Assembly (NCBI RefSeq): GCF_910592395.1
Contig: NC_088326.1
Coordinates: 3,105,001 to 3,169,000, forward strand
DNA from: Lineus longissimus
Taxonomy: Eukaryota > Nemertea > Pilidiophora > Heteronemertea > Lineidae
Reading direction: 5' to 3'
DNA: 64,000 nucleotides
This document shows, one piece after another, positions 53,346-64,000 of the stretch. The notes under the pieces were generated by a model. It saw only the letters and a program-made list of their open reading frames with translations, was not told the origin of the DNA and searched no databases. Numbering within the stretch: position 1 is the first letter of the stretch; every line of letters begins with the position of its first letter. A program made the translations under genes and the position numbers.

Positions 53346-54294
53346 TTCTTGGCACCTAATAGAGCGCAAGAATCTCTATAGGCGTCTGGGGACCACACTT
53401 CCTCCAAACACTACAGAAATATAAACTTAATAAACGCAATAGAAATCTCGGAACAAAATGAAACAAGACCGATGTACCATGGATAAATTATATTTACAAC
53501 CAACAAAATTATTTTTGCACATTTTCAGTTAAAGAGTCAGTTTTGAGTCAAAGTTGACCCAGTTACACAACACGGACTAAATGTTGCAACACGGTGCAGT
53601 TCATACAATTCATACGTCAATTACAAAAAAAGGATAAAAAATTTTAAAATCTATATTCGATGCAATTGAAATTAAAACCATTCTCGTCTCAATATACATG
53701 TCATACTAAACCAAAAACGATGCTGGGGTTTCCTGAACTAACCCATTTCGCCAATTTAAGAAAACCTCAACTTCTCCTCACAAAACAGAAAACGAATCAA
53801 ATATTGCTCATGAGGATAGTTCTCACGAGTAAAATGGTCTCCTGGCAATATCGGTTTTTTTTAGGAAGGGCATATAGAGGGGGAATTCGCTAGTTTAGGC
53901 CTTTGTGGATATAAACAGATGCTCCAGGTAAATATTGAATCTAATGTACAGTGGTTACTGGGCTCTGAGGAAATACTTTGTCAGGAGGCTTCTCTGTAGA
54001 TATTCAGGTACTCTAAACAAAGTGTGAAGCAGTCTAGAGGTCATATACGCCCCATCCCAAAATCCGTGTTAATGTGAAAATATATCCCAAAGTGATATTG
54101 AATTGTCATTAGGGACCCAAAACAAGCTGAATAACATGAATGTGCAGTTTGTCCTACTGCCAGAAGTATATCCCGGTTCTCTGGGATTAAAATAATTGTA
54201 ACTAAAATAATAATATAGAACTATTTACAGCATTCAGGCGGCAACGGCACGAGGCAAACCCGTCGCCGCCAAGCACATCAAAAGCTACAATAGG
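53346..54294. other. Intergenic AT-rich sequence
   Basis: No gene, RNA or repeat was recognised. Confidence 0.35.
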
Positions 54295-54530
54295 CTGTTT
54301 GCGAAAATACTTTTCGGTCATTTGGAGAGTGCCCTTTTCACAGGCAACTGGATACCTTGACATAAAATCTAAATTATCACCAAAATCATTTAAAATGCCA
54401 TGAACGACAACTTCGGCTTCAAGTAAATTGCTTGAATAAGTGGGTTAGTGGTTATTTTCATGTCATGGTAACTCCAGTTGCCTCTGAAAAAGCCATTTTC
54501 GAAATGGCCGAAAGTTATTTTCGCAAACCA
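54295..54530. mobile_element. MITE (GTTTGCGAAAATA ends)
   Basis: GTTTGCGAAAATACTTTTCGG with GGCAACTGGATA at the left is mirrored by GCCGAAAGTTATTTTCGCAAAC and TCCAGTTGCC at the right. It lies in the 3' flank of the forkhead gene. Confidence 0.75.
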
Positions 54531-54900
54531 ACTATGCAAGGTAACGGACGCCACCATTGTCAATAGTATCGAATACGTATTTTTTTAAAATCGTATCGGA
54601 CCGTTCAAACATGTCAAAAGCACTATGCTGTGTTATTGATTGCAGATACAGCGCATGTCAAAAATTTCACTTCGTGTTCGTGTAATCTTTTTTAATTTAT
54701 GTTTTAAAAACCGTCATATTAAAAGCAAAAGAATGATTCAGATCAAATGCAAATTCATTTTTTTGTTACGCACTGTTTTTAAAAAATATCTCGTAGCACA
54801 ATTGTCTGTTTCATGTCATCATGGCTTAATTTCCTATGCGTTCATTTGGTACGACGACACGGCAACATCGGGCAATAATCAGTCTGAAATGCCACAATCG

Positions 54901-56412
54901 CTAAAACTGATACATCCCAGTAAGTCCACCTTGCACCAACAATTCCATCAGTTCATTCCCAACTCGTTGCGTTTCGAATTTCGACGCCACTGGTTCAAAA
55001 CTATATTCACCACCGAAGTCGGTTGTTTCGACTTCCACGTACGTCTTCCGATCCTCGTTATCCACACTTCGGAAAGAATCGGAAAATGACGAATTACCCA
55101 ATCCTGTGACGTCGATGGAAGAATTCGGTGACGTAGAGTGCTGATTTGGTGACGTGACATTGCATTTTCTGTTGTTTTCCTCCTCGCGATTGCGCAATGT
55201 CGTGTACGCGTAAGGTGACGTCTGCACGTAAGCAGGATGTACGGCTGGCGTGTTCTGGTCGTAGTGACGCCCCATGGTGAAATTCTGAGCTATATCCGGT
55301 ATCATAGAAGAGAAATCGTATCCACAACTGTAAGAATTGTCCGTATTTCCATAGAGGTGAGAAAATGGACGTGCTTCGAATTGCTGAAAGGGTGCAACAG
55401 GGCTGTATGCGAATTTTGGGACGCGCACATTGCTAATATCTCCATTCGGCGTGTACGAATTCGGCTCCAATTTGACCCGCTTCATTGGCTGAGACGTGTG
55501 GTCGGGACTTCCGGTCCTTTGTTCGTTATTGCAGCTTCGTACTTCCGGGTCCCGTTTTGGCGCTTGCTGCTCCTTGGCGAAGGTTGTGGTTGTTTCTGGT
55601 GTAAGCGACGTCTTAATGGCGGACAAAACCAGGGCGAGTGTCTTTGCAACGTTGGTCCAGAATGCTTCGGCGTTGACTTGCGTGAAGGCACACTTGAGAT
55701 TGTTTGCACCGTTACTGTCCAAATTAACCCGATAGCCACCTTCAGCGAACTTTACCAAGCACTCGGGAACCAGCGTCCAAAGATAAACGGGCCGGTTCAG
55801 AACTCCAGCAGTCTTCATACTGCGGCTGACACCCAACTTCGTAAAGCATTTCGTTTTGGACAGACTGTGACGTATGGCGTTCTTCCAGAAGCCCTTCTTC
55901 GTGTGTTTGTAGAAGAGATACTTCTCTCGTATGTAGCTATAGACCTCCTGGATCGGGCGGCAGTAGTTTGGTGACCGTAGAATCGCCATCATAAGAAGCT
56001 CGGTATACGAATAGTTCGGCTTAACATCCGGGTGATTCACGGGCTCCAACTTCCCGTAAATGTCTAAAAACTTGTTGATGTGTCTCGACAAATTCTCGTG
56101 GTCGTCAGGGGAAAGCGGCGTCTCGACGTAGTTCTGCTTCAGCCGTGGCGACGCCGACGACTCCTGCTGGGATAGCGGCATGGCGGACATCGTTGTATTA
56201 TTCCCCGATAGAGTTCGTAGTGGTTGTAGCTTCTGAATGACATCACGTCGTTCTGTCGCTTGCATGGTGGAAGGTTGCACGCTGGAGTTGGACATTACTT
56301 TTTGGTAGTTAGGTATCGCTTGATTCCGGGCGTCCTGTCTCGTTGCAGTGCTATACATGTTGTAGTTAGTTCGAGTGGACTTTTCAGAATGAATAATCCA
56401 AGATCGCGTCAT
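54901..56412 (-). CDS. Divergent forkhead (Fox) transcription factor, intronless
   Basis: The 503-residue product should be a nuclear DNA-binding regulator. The forkhead domain spans about residues 128-217: KPNYSYTELLMMAI (helix 1), the RPIQEVYSYIREKY region (helix 2), then FWKNAIRHSLSKTKCF, the recognition helix with N178, R181 and H182 retained, and VYLWTLVPE in the wing/strand region. Compared with typical Fox domains, the usual NS before IRH is NA, and the loop YKHTKKGFWKN carries an extra residue before the tryptophan. The flanks are long, low-complexity and rich in Ser, Thr, Asn and Gln, as in transactivation regions, with a possible nuclear signal MKRVKLEP near residue 316. I could not place it in a named Fox class; being intronless and divergent, it may be a lineage-specific Fox or a retrocopy. 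The first ATG in the open frame is used; a second Met is at residue 19. Confidence 0.88.
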   Translation of the reverse strand: MTRSWIIHSEKSTRTNYNMYSTATRQDARNQAIPNYQKVMSNSSVQPSTMQATERRDVIQKLQPLRTLSGNNTTMSAMPLSQQESSASPRLKQNYVETPLSPDDHENLSRHINKFLDIYGKLEPVNHPDVKPNYSYTELLMMAILRSPNYCRPIQEVYSYIREKYLFYKHTKKGFWKNAIRHSLSKTKCFTKLGVSRSMKTAGVLNRPVYLWTLVPECLVKFAEGGYRVNLDSNGANNLKCAFTQVNAEAFWTNVAKTLALVLSAIKTSLTPETTTTFAKEQQAPKRDPEVRSCNNEQRTGSPDHTSQPMKRVKLEPNSYTPNGDISNVRVPKFAYSPVAPFQQFEARPFSHLYGNTDNSYSCGYDFSSMIPDIAQNFTMGRHYDQNTPAVHPAYVQTSPYAYTTLRNREEENNRKCNVTSPNQHSTSPNSSIDVTGLGNSSFSDSFRSVDNEDRKTYVEVETTDFGGEYSFEPVASKFETQRVGNELMELLVQGGLTGMYQF

Positions 56413-57686
56413 TTGCCTTTTGTACGAGCCATGTCACTTTTCACATGACTCAAATCGCACCTCGAAATCTAACAATGAAAACACAGTTGTCATAATCCAA
56501 TTAAGTTGTCATTTAAGTCTTTAATTTCTAAATCTTTTCTTCAAAGAATGTTTGGCCCTAATTACCCACTCAGTTAACTCTCCGATCTAAACGCAATCCT
56601 CTTTTGACACATGTTTAATCCAAATTACTAATTACTAATTGGTGAATTGCGATGGTGTACGTGTTGCTTGTTGTTATTTTTGTTTATCAAACTTGGGATT
56701 AATTGGTTAGACTTTTAAGATTGATCAAGTGGCATAGTGCCTTTGCGTCTGCTTCTTCTGCCCGCTCTGTCAGAATGACGTCATTGGGAATACAAAAGGC
56801 CAATAGGCTCACTCAAAAAAAAATTCCGTAGCTAAACCTCATCTTCAGTGTTGAACCCTTATATCCAATAGTGAAGTAAGTTATTTTCGACGGAGCAAGG
56901 AAACATCAAACATACATTCGCTAATGTGACATGTCGAGGTTTGAATCGTTGCCCAGTAGGTTCATTCAAACTCAGAATGCAAAATTGTTCCAATTATCAT
57001 TAAAATCATAGCAATTAAGCTGTTGTATGAAATGTTGACAAGTTATTGAGTAAATGAGTCGTAATTGACACCTAATTGATATGGAAGTTGTTTCGTGCAG
57101 CAGAGGGGCAGGTGTTACGCAGAGAGGTACGTTTCAATTTTTGTGTTGAGCGCTCCCTATTAAGCTTTGACGGGAAGAGTCAGAAACTGAAACGCCTGGG
57201 TGCAACTAAAAACGCTGGGCCCATTTTGCGTCAGTGTTGCCCAAAGAACGAATGCTTTTTGCCCAAACTGGGACTTCCTGACACGTATTGATCAATCTGA
57301 AGAGAGCTTGTTCGTCACAGACAGCACGGCCATGGTCACATACGGGGATTTTGATTGGTCAAAGCTTATCACCTGACAAGGAGTGCGAGGAAAGTGGCGA
57401 ATGGCAAGAACAAAACAGACCTCAGGCGTGCAAGCACCAATGTTCCATCGTGAAAGAAAAACACCTTGATTTACACTTAACATTTATTGCATTCGTTGTT
57501 TACAATTGTTCACATTCCAGTAAAGTTCTCACTACAAGAAAATGCAAAAGACTATTAAAGAGGGAATAGGCAGGAGCTGGTTGGTTTGGTTGGTCTAGTT
57601 GCGCCGCCCTTAAACACTTAGAAATGTTGATATTTAAAAAAATAATCCTTGTCTGTTTACATCGTTGTTTTGACCACGCCAGCTCG
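56413..57686. other. Spacer between forkhead and aquaporin genes
   Basis: No coding exon was recognised. It presumably contains the forkhead promoter and the aquaporin 3' UTR; TTTATT at 57483-57488 would be an AATAAA poly(A) signal on the minus strand about 200 bases after the aquaporin stop. Confidence 0.4.
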
Positions 57687-60600
57687 TCAATATTTCAGGT
57701 CACTGTCGACCTCGACCTCCACTTCCCCACCACAAGCACCCATTGGCTCATCATAATGAGGCTCTTCAACCTCAGCCTCATCCCTAGGCAATGTCAAGTC
57801 CTCTTCCACTTCCTCTTGTAACCCCTGTAAATCCTGGATGGTTTCGTCCTGTGGGAAGTGTTCACTGTGACTAGTGGACGTGATTATTGTGTCGGGGGAT
57901 TGCAGCCTGTCCATTTCGTAGTCGTATTGCGGCGCGGTGTCGTATGCGTATCCGCGGTTCTCGTGACCGTTCCCCGAAAGAAGACGAGACGTGAAACTGC
58001 GAGACCGGCGGAACTTTGCTTTGTTGTTGTTGTAGACGAAGCTATTGCAGGATGTTGGTGTAACAGGTTCTGGAAAAGAAGTCACACTCAAATAGTGATA
58101 TTTTGCATGCACGCGATATCCCCTTCAGTTAAGCTCTTAGGTTAAACGCCGAGTAAAGTTAACGCCAGTGCTAGTGACCAAACTAGTTTTGAATAACTTG
58201 ACCCTGGCCTCTTTGCCATTGCTTGCATTATCGTCGCGCCTCTCTGGTACCCGGGGAATCGAAAGTGTTGGAGAAGTTTGGTGCCAAGAACTGGCATTGG
58301 GCAAAGTGCTAATCATATCTCCAAACTCCGTATGTTGGTGTTATAGAATGCCATCAATGCAAACGAAACTGTCAACAAAGGAATCGATGCGAATGATTGA
58401 GACGATCATCATGCTATTCTTCAACACTTTTGGTTTATGTTACATCCAACGATTACCGGTTATTTCACCCGTGACGACCGATGTGACCTTTTCATCGCTC
58501 ATCGCAGCGACAATTGTCGAAGGTCGCAGCAACTCGATCGCTTGTTTGAGGTACGTGTTTAACACTTACCGGTGACGAGAAGTTCCGTAGACTGTTTTAG
58601 AGACTGCCTGCCTCGTTTTGATGGATCAAATACATATTCATAGAGCAGACCAGCAATGCAGCCACCCAGCAGTGGGCCTACCCAAAACACCTGCAAGAGG
58701 AGGCGACATGTTATTCGATAGACTACCCAAAACACCTGCAAGTAGAAGCGACATGCTATTCATAGACTACCCAAAACACCTGCAAGTAGAAGCGACATGC
58801 TATTCATAGACTACCCAAAACACCTGCAGGTAGAAGCGACATGCTATTCGTAGACTACCCAAAACACCTGCAAGTAGAAGCGACATGCTATTCATAGACT
58901 ACCCAAAACACCTGCAAGTAGAAGCGACATGTTATTCATTGACTACCCAAAACACCTGCAGGTAGAAGCGACATGTTATTCATAGACTACACTCTTAGAA
59001 ATAAAGTTACGAATATGAATACGAATATGCAAGCTGTAGAAGTTTTGGTTAAAGGACAATAGGGAGTTTTCGCAAATCCCCGGAAACACCAACGTGAACA
59101 CCTATCTCTCATTGTTCGACCTCGTGATAACGAAGGGGAACAATGGGATAGGCATTACGTTTCGGGGGCATTGCGAAAACTCCCTAATAATAATGCATAA
59201 TTCCGCGAGTTCATTAAGCTCGCCACACAAATCCATGTCTAATTAAAATCAATCTCGCCCTGGCTCCACAGCGACGAGAAGACTAGCCTCTGTGGTCCCA
59301 CATGTTGATAGAGGATTTAGTGCAGATCCGGAAGACTGGGTCCAATCGACTTGGGATGATACGGACGACCTCAGGACTCGGCTAGTAATCAGAGAGATTT
59401 GGAATCGTTCTGACTTCAGTTGGGAACAACGGCTTGAACCGTATACGAGTGAGCCGGGCCGTGGCTGAAAAGGTGGCACCGAGACAAGCGATGACATGCA
59501 GTAACCACGCCGTTCGAGTCAACCCGAACGTTACGAAACCGACTCAGTACATCATTGGCGCGAGACAAACGCCATCTGAGTTTGTAACTCCAGAGTCTTT
59601 CAATAATTGATTGAACGATTCTGGTAAGATGAATACCTTAACGGAACAAGTGAGCCTTTTTCCTCTCGCGAGAAGCACTGAGAAACCTATATATAGATCG
59701 GTCCCGTTTTGATGTTGTTGTAATTTGTCAACTTTTGCGCAAAGTAATTATCTTTGGTCCACAGTGCCTTGAAAAAGGAATCCGCACTGTCGATATTTCA
59801 ATTAAAAGTCGCTAATCAACACCGCACTTCGTTAGCGACGTCTGTTGCACAGAAATTGCAAAACTCCCCAACTCAAAGCAACCGGAAATTACAAAAGTGT
59901 CATGGCAGCTTCAATCACACATCAGAAGTTTTACGCGCCGCATTCCCTCAGTTGCGCAGAATGAAAAACAACTCATTCGATTTGTCAGTGCAAAGGGGAA
60001 ATTGCTACGGAAACCACGTAAAAAGAATTCATCATATTCCTCATTTTCTTGACAGCGAAGCTGCCTCTCATCTTGATCAAATCATACTCATCACTGCTCC
60101 GGAGTTTGCAGAAAAAAGCCACACGCAGATCTTCATCCGGGTCTCGAATCAAATCAAAATATGATCATGGCGTCGTCTGCCAGCCACCGAGAGAGGAGTT
60201 TTTTGTTTCTTTCATTGTTAGTGAACAGAGATGCGTTTATATTAAAAGACTCTGCTATTATCAATTGGATTTAATAAAGATTAGCATTTATACATTTTTG
60301 CTGGTATCTGCTACGACATTTATTGTTTATACCAGTTTAGAAACGGTCATTGCCAAGATAAAGGTTGGGGGGTACTTTTTCTTGTAATCTGTATTACTGC
60401 AGGCTATCGCTATAATTGGGTTCGCAGGCCGATTTCGCCAGGTCAACCTTTTGGAGAAGGCAGCTGAAAGCCTCGGGACATTCAATAGAAATAACACAAG
60501 TGCCCCGCTAAAAAACAGCTGACGCCTAAAGCATTGCTATGGGTCTGATATGTGACCGCATAGAAAGGACTCGAAGGATAAATTATATCATATTCTTGGG

Positions 60601-63548
60601 CATATTCTAACCTAAACCGAGTCAATACCTTGAAAAGAAATCTTGGTCGAAAGTGTCTTGGGCTTACTTGCTGACACCGAGGTTAAAACAACCTCTCCAA
60701 TCTAATTCAATCTCCGCGCCGCGAAAAACCCGGTGTTGCGTAAAATTACTCAAATTGTTTACAATCTTTTTCAAAGATACCGCTGAATTGTGCCAATAAA
60801 GCAAGATTCCGTTACGATAGCAAGCGCCCGGGGAAAATAATGTACTTTTAAAAAGTTTTTATCTCTTTTCATGAAAGCATTGAATCTGTTCGACGGCACA
60901 ATCGTGATTCCCGCAGATATTGACTTCGTTTCGAGATTTTTTCACCTATTCTTCACAACTAAATTGCTTTTCAAAACATTGACGACAGACTTTTGACGAT
61001 GTCGTGCTTTCTGGTTCGCTTTATTAAACCGCAAGCTGGGATTTTTTTCATCTCTCGGCGCCCGAAATAACCACGTCATGCAGGTCTTATTGCTGCCCGT
61101 ATTCCATTTCACGACTGAAAAAAATGGCACTTCGCGCAAAACAAGCCGAAAAATGGCCGGAAAATTTGTCATTATTTCACGCTCGAATGGCCAGCTCTTG
61201 GCCATGCTTTACGACCGCCTATCTATCATACGATGAAGTGGCGTATAGTAAATGGGATTAGGTGCAGTCAAATTCGAATCCAGTGCTTAGGTCCAGAGTA
61301 CTATCGTTCTATCTTGATAGTTTTAATCATTGCTCTGCTGATATACAGTCACGAGAGGAAATGACCTGCCAGCCTTACTCAGGACCGACTGTTATCTTAC
61401 GGAAGGCGTTGACGTCCAAGCAGTGATGATAACAAAGCGGTATTGCCAGCAGGGCGTGCTGCGATAGTCAGACGACCAACCGCCATTGAGGCGGGGGTGG
61501 AAGGGGGGAGGGCGGTAAGCTATTCATAACAGCAGTACCGAAACGTCAACGTGAACGCCTATCGCATTTGAAAACACTGGAATCACGTCCCATTTCATTC
61601 CGGCAACTCCGTGACTCACGTACTTTTAATCTTGTTGGTATCTCAACCATAGGATATTACATCCGCACATTCGTCGGAGACATAACATAGGATACACCAC
61701 CAGTCTGTGTCCCATGATGACAAACATTGATAAGAATATATCCCAAGATGGCAGATTTCGAGATAGCCTTGACGTGCATTGTGTGCAAAATGGGCTGCGG
61801 TGCAACCGGGAACTGGAACACATCCCAACGGTATCTGCAGCCGCTTATCTAAATTAACTAAAGACGGAAGGCGACTTTGGGGCCCTGGACAATTTTTCAT
61901 TTCCGACCTCGTGGTGCCTGGGTCATAACTAGAATGAGTAAACACTCAAAGATTATTTACAAGTCGCATATTTTGCGGAGGCTGGCTCCAAGAAGCGCAA
62001 TTCCAATGTAATGGCCGTTGGCCGGGCCGGCGTATGATCACCCTGGATTATCAGCTCTGCTCGGCGTGATTTGTCCCTTAGAAACTGGACGTTCCTCGAC
62101 TCATTAACCCTTTCATTGCCAAGAAGCGTTTGACCAAATTGAAAATAATAACAACTTCAAAGGGTACCTAAACCCTATCACATAAGTATTCATTGGAAAG
62201 CTCTCGACGAGTGCCAATGTGACATGGTTTCAATAGTATTTCAGATTTTCAGACATTTTTATATTGAGCAAAATCGTCCGTCACTGGCAGTGAAAGGGTT
62301 AAGGGAACAAACTCTGAGGAGCAAATTGCACCAAGCATAGCTCACTGTGCAGGGTGATGATGGAAAATCCGTTCTTATCTTCTTTACATGATCACCAAAC
62401 ACTCGCCTCGGGCTAATACCACCAGTGTGTGTCGTTCAATACTCCGATACCATTTACGAGAAACGAGAAAAATTCATGAACATTTCTGTGTTTTCTTTTA
62501 TTAAAAGGGTTAATAATATTTCGTTGTCTAGTTTTCCAAGTGTTATTTGATTGATTGACAGCTGTCACGTGATATGATCAATTTGCCATCGCATTCGAAT
62601 CTCACCATCGGCGCGAGGACGCCATATCGATTGAACAGTGAGATGTTTAATACGATAGTCGTGATAGTGTAATCCTGTCCCGAATAGAGAGGTTGCGATC
62701 TTTAACCTCTCAGTAAACGTCATTCGAGTGGTGGATTAGAATCTAGGATGGCCCATCATTGAATTTATGATGGGACTTACCCGATACTAGCGTCCGATAC
62801 TAGCTTCCGGAACTTATTGTGCGTTCATCTCAAGTAACTTGGATACTAACTGATACAGGCACAGTGCGTACTGAAAGCTATCGAATCCTCGGACAAAATT
62901 ATGAAAAAGGTGTTACTCGTATTTTTTTTCACGGCTCCCGTTGCGTAACGGCCGGCCCCGTTGCGTAACGTTGTGTTTGAGGTCTGGGCAGTTGGCCCGA
63001 GGTACAAGAAAAATAATAATAAGTTGACGGGACGGGACTCACCCATTGGTCTTTCCAGCAGCTTGTGATGAACGCAGGGCCTAGCGCCCGAGCGGGATTG
63101 ATAGCAGAATTGGAATAATGCGTCTGAAATAAAAAGAGAATTGGTAATGAATGTCAAGTGCTTTTAGACTCACAGTATGAAACGCTAGAACTTATATTTG
63201 ATAGAATCGCCATGTGGATACTAATGCTAATTTTACAGCGGTCTTCATCTACGCACATGCCAACTCTTCGGTCTCGTACCTCGTTTCTGTTTCGTTTCGT
63301 TTCTGTTTCGTTCCGTGTTTTCAGACACCCAAACTTTACCTACCCCTACGAGATGTCCCAACATCATGGAGAGCCCCACAGCTAGCGGCTGGCTGCCTAA
63401 TGTAGGCCGATTTGGATCCACTGTGGCGAAAAATGTTAGCACGAATAAAAATGTTGTGATGAAATGAATGCCGAGGCTCTGTATTATTGTGACGTCATCG
63501 CCCATTGTTGCTACTCCCATGTCTCCGCGGAATTTCGATGGTACCATC
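57687..63548 (-). CDS. Aquaporin (MIP family), C-terminal half; 5' exons beyond the window
   Basis: Four phase-compatible exons (minus strand): 63344-63548, 63043-63123, 58570-58690 and 57687-58069, giving 262 residues. Exon 63344 encodes helices 4-5 (SLGIHFITTFLFVLTFFAT, then GSQPLAVGLSMMLGHLVG). Exon 63043 holds the second pore motif, SAINPARALGPAFI; the Arg after NPA is the selectivity-filter residue of water channels. Exon 58570 encodes helix 6 (VFWVGPLLGGCIAGLLYEYV). The last exon is a 126-residue cytoplasmic tail, first basic (KFRRSRSFTSR) then strongly acidic. The first half, with the first NPA motif, must lie right of 63548 and probably beyond 64000, since I did not find it before the edge. 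The filter residues suggest a classical water-selective aquaporin of the AQP1/AQP4 kind rather than an aquaglyceroporin; this is inference from half the protein. Confidence 0.88.
58115..58195. mobile_element. MITE 'CACTAACGCTGGCGTTA' family, partial copy 3
   Basis: Shares TTCAGTTAAGCTCTTAGG, AAAGTTAACGCCAGTGCTAG and TAGTTTTGAATAAC with 30153-30272 and 30547-30660. It lies in the last aquaporin intron. Confidence 0.55.
58681..58990 (-). repeat. Seven tandem copies of a 44-45-bp unit containing the aquaporin 3' splice site
   Basis: Unit on the plus strand: CTACCCAAAACACCTGCAAG, TAGAAGCGACATGCTATTC, ATAGA. Copies of CCCAAAACACCTGCA start at 58681, 58725, 58770, 58814, 58858, 58902 and 58946. 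On the minus strand each unit contains TACTTGCAG followed by GTGTTTTGGGTAG, that is, the acceptor and first 13 exon bases of exon 58570-58690. The outermost left copy is the real junction. Confidence 0.9.
59061..59185. mobile_element. Foldback MITE 'GGAGTTTTCGC' family, copy 4
   Basis: AGGGAGTTTTCGCAAATCCC at the left and GGGGGCATTGCGAAAACTCCCT at the right, with CCAACGTGAACACCTATC and GGGATAGGCATTACG inside. It is the most complete copy. It sits in the large aquaporin intron. Confidence 0.85.
59186..61540. other. Large aquaporin intron, no gene seen
   Basis: Several open frames up to 136 codons occur but none shows a motif or plausible splice structure. Confidence 0.35.
61541..61580. mobile_element. 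Fragment of the 'GGAGTTTTCGC' MITE family
   Basis: ACCGAAACGTCAACGTGAACG followed by CCTATCGCATT matches one arm of copies at 12697, 45071 and 59061; the other arm is absent. Confidence 0.55.
62104..62302. mobile_element. MITE with TTAACCCTTTCA ends
   Basis: TTAACCCTTTCATTGCC at 62104 is mirrored by GGCAGTGAAAGGGTTAA ending at 62302, with the TTAA duplicated at both ends as in piggyBac-type insertions. No coding content. Confidence 0.8.
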
Positions 63549-64000
63549 CTGAAAAAGAAAAAATATGCAAAGATTTTCATATGAGCCCAATATTGCTGTG
63601 ATTCTTGCATTATTGAATTCGATCTTGTTGTTTTAAAGAACAAGAGCCACACATTTGAAGTGCTGTGACGTTGCAAGCCAGACAATGCCTCCACTGGTCC
63701 GCCCACAAATATTCGATGGCGCCATTCTGCAAGAATATACTTGGCAAGAACAAACTCAGTGCCAGGTTGTTAAACAAAATTTAATCACTGAAACTTGCTG
63801 TAAATTCTATTAAATCCGACATAGATTTTCCTCGGAGGAGGCCCGCCTAACGGAACGAACAGAACAACCGCATTGGTTATCTCAAATAAAACACAACACA
63901 AATAATTTGTTTTTAAAGTTTATGACAAATTAATTATGTTTTTTTTATCAAAAGGCAGAGCCTTCTGATAGACTTGGGTCTTGCTATACGAAGCTAAATG
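63549..64000. other. Right edge, upstream aquaporin intron
   Basis: No exon with the first NPA motif was recognised on the minus strand here; it is presumably intron sequence. Confidence 0.35.

Noticed and set aside
55237-55974. 245-codon plus-strand ORF opposite the forkhead gene
   Set aside because: Antisense shadow of the forkhead coding sequence, without recognisable domains.
59754-60387. ORFs of 136 and 112 codons in the aquaporin intron
   Set aside because: Low-information composition and no domain or splice support.

Overview
This is eukaryotic nuclear DNA from an animal, most likely a marine invertebrate. The genes are split by GT-AG introns of about 0.1 to 4 kb, and the families are metazoan: class A GPCR, SLC22 and SLC18B1 transporters, Mab-21/cGAS-like protein, forkhead factor, THAP protein and aquaporin. 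Introns and spacers are full of short inverted-repeat elements (MITEs), tRNA-derived SINEs and minisatellites. The species is not identifiable from the sequence alone; a lophotrochozoan or invertebrate deuterostome would fit. Exon models were built by eye from splice sites, reading phase and family motifs.

Left part (1-14 kb): an intronless GPCR lies on the minus strand. To its right on the plus strand is an SLC22-type transporter with nine recognised exons (1580-11555), whose first transmembrane helix and large extracellular loop were not found. Its introns carry a THAP-domain ORF, two abutting MITEs, a pair of foldback hairpins, and several small duplications that touch splice sites, including a half-exon duplicate that forms a frame-preserving extra exon.

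Middle left (14-25 kb): a minus-strand gene for a membrane-anchored Mab-21/cGAS-like (cGLR) protein with apparently intact nucleotidyltransferase residues (15255-18896). A broken plus-strand relative lies at 23829-24842, beyond an 81-bp satellite and an AATCGAATG-rich block.

Middle (25-52 kb): two tandem minus-strand SLC18B1-like transporter genes, A (25115-35181, 14 exons, essentially complete) and B (36686-51658, 12 exons clearly resolved and one uncertain). Their exon lengths and phases correspond almost one to one, so they are tandem duplicates. A plus-strand gene with a FAR1/ZSWIM-like zinc-binding region, broken by an in-frame stop, is nested in a large intron of B; its own intron 1 holds two long tandem arrays in inverted orientation.

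Right part (52-64 kb): a 124-bp tandem array with dimeric organisation, an intronless divergent forkhead gene (54901-56412, minus) and the 3' four exons of an aquaporin (57687-63548, minus), whose first half lies beyond the right edge. Next to one aquaporin exon, its 3' splice site has been amplified into seven tandem copies. No prokaryotic operon, CRISPR array, rRNA or convincing functional tRNA gene was seen.
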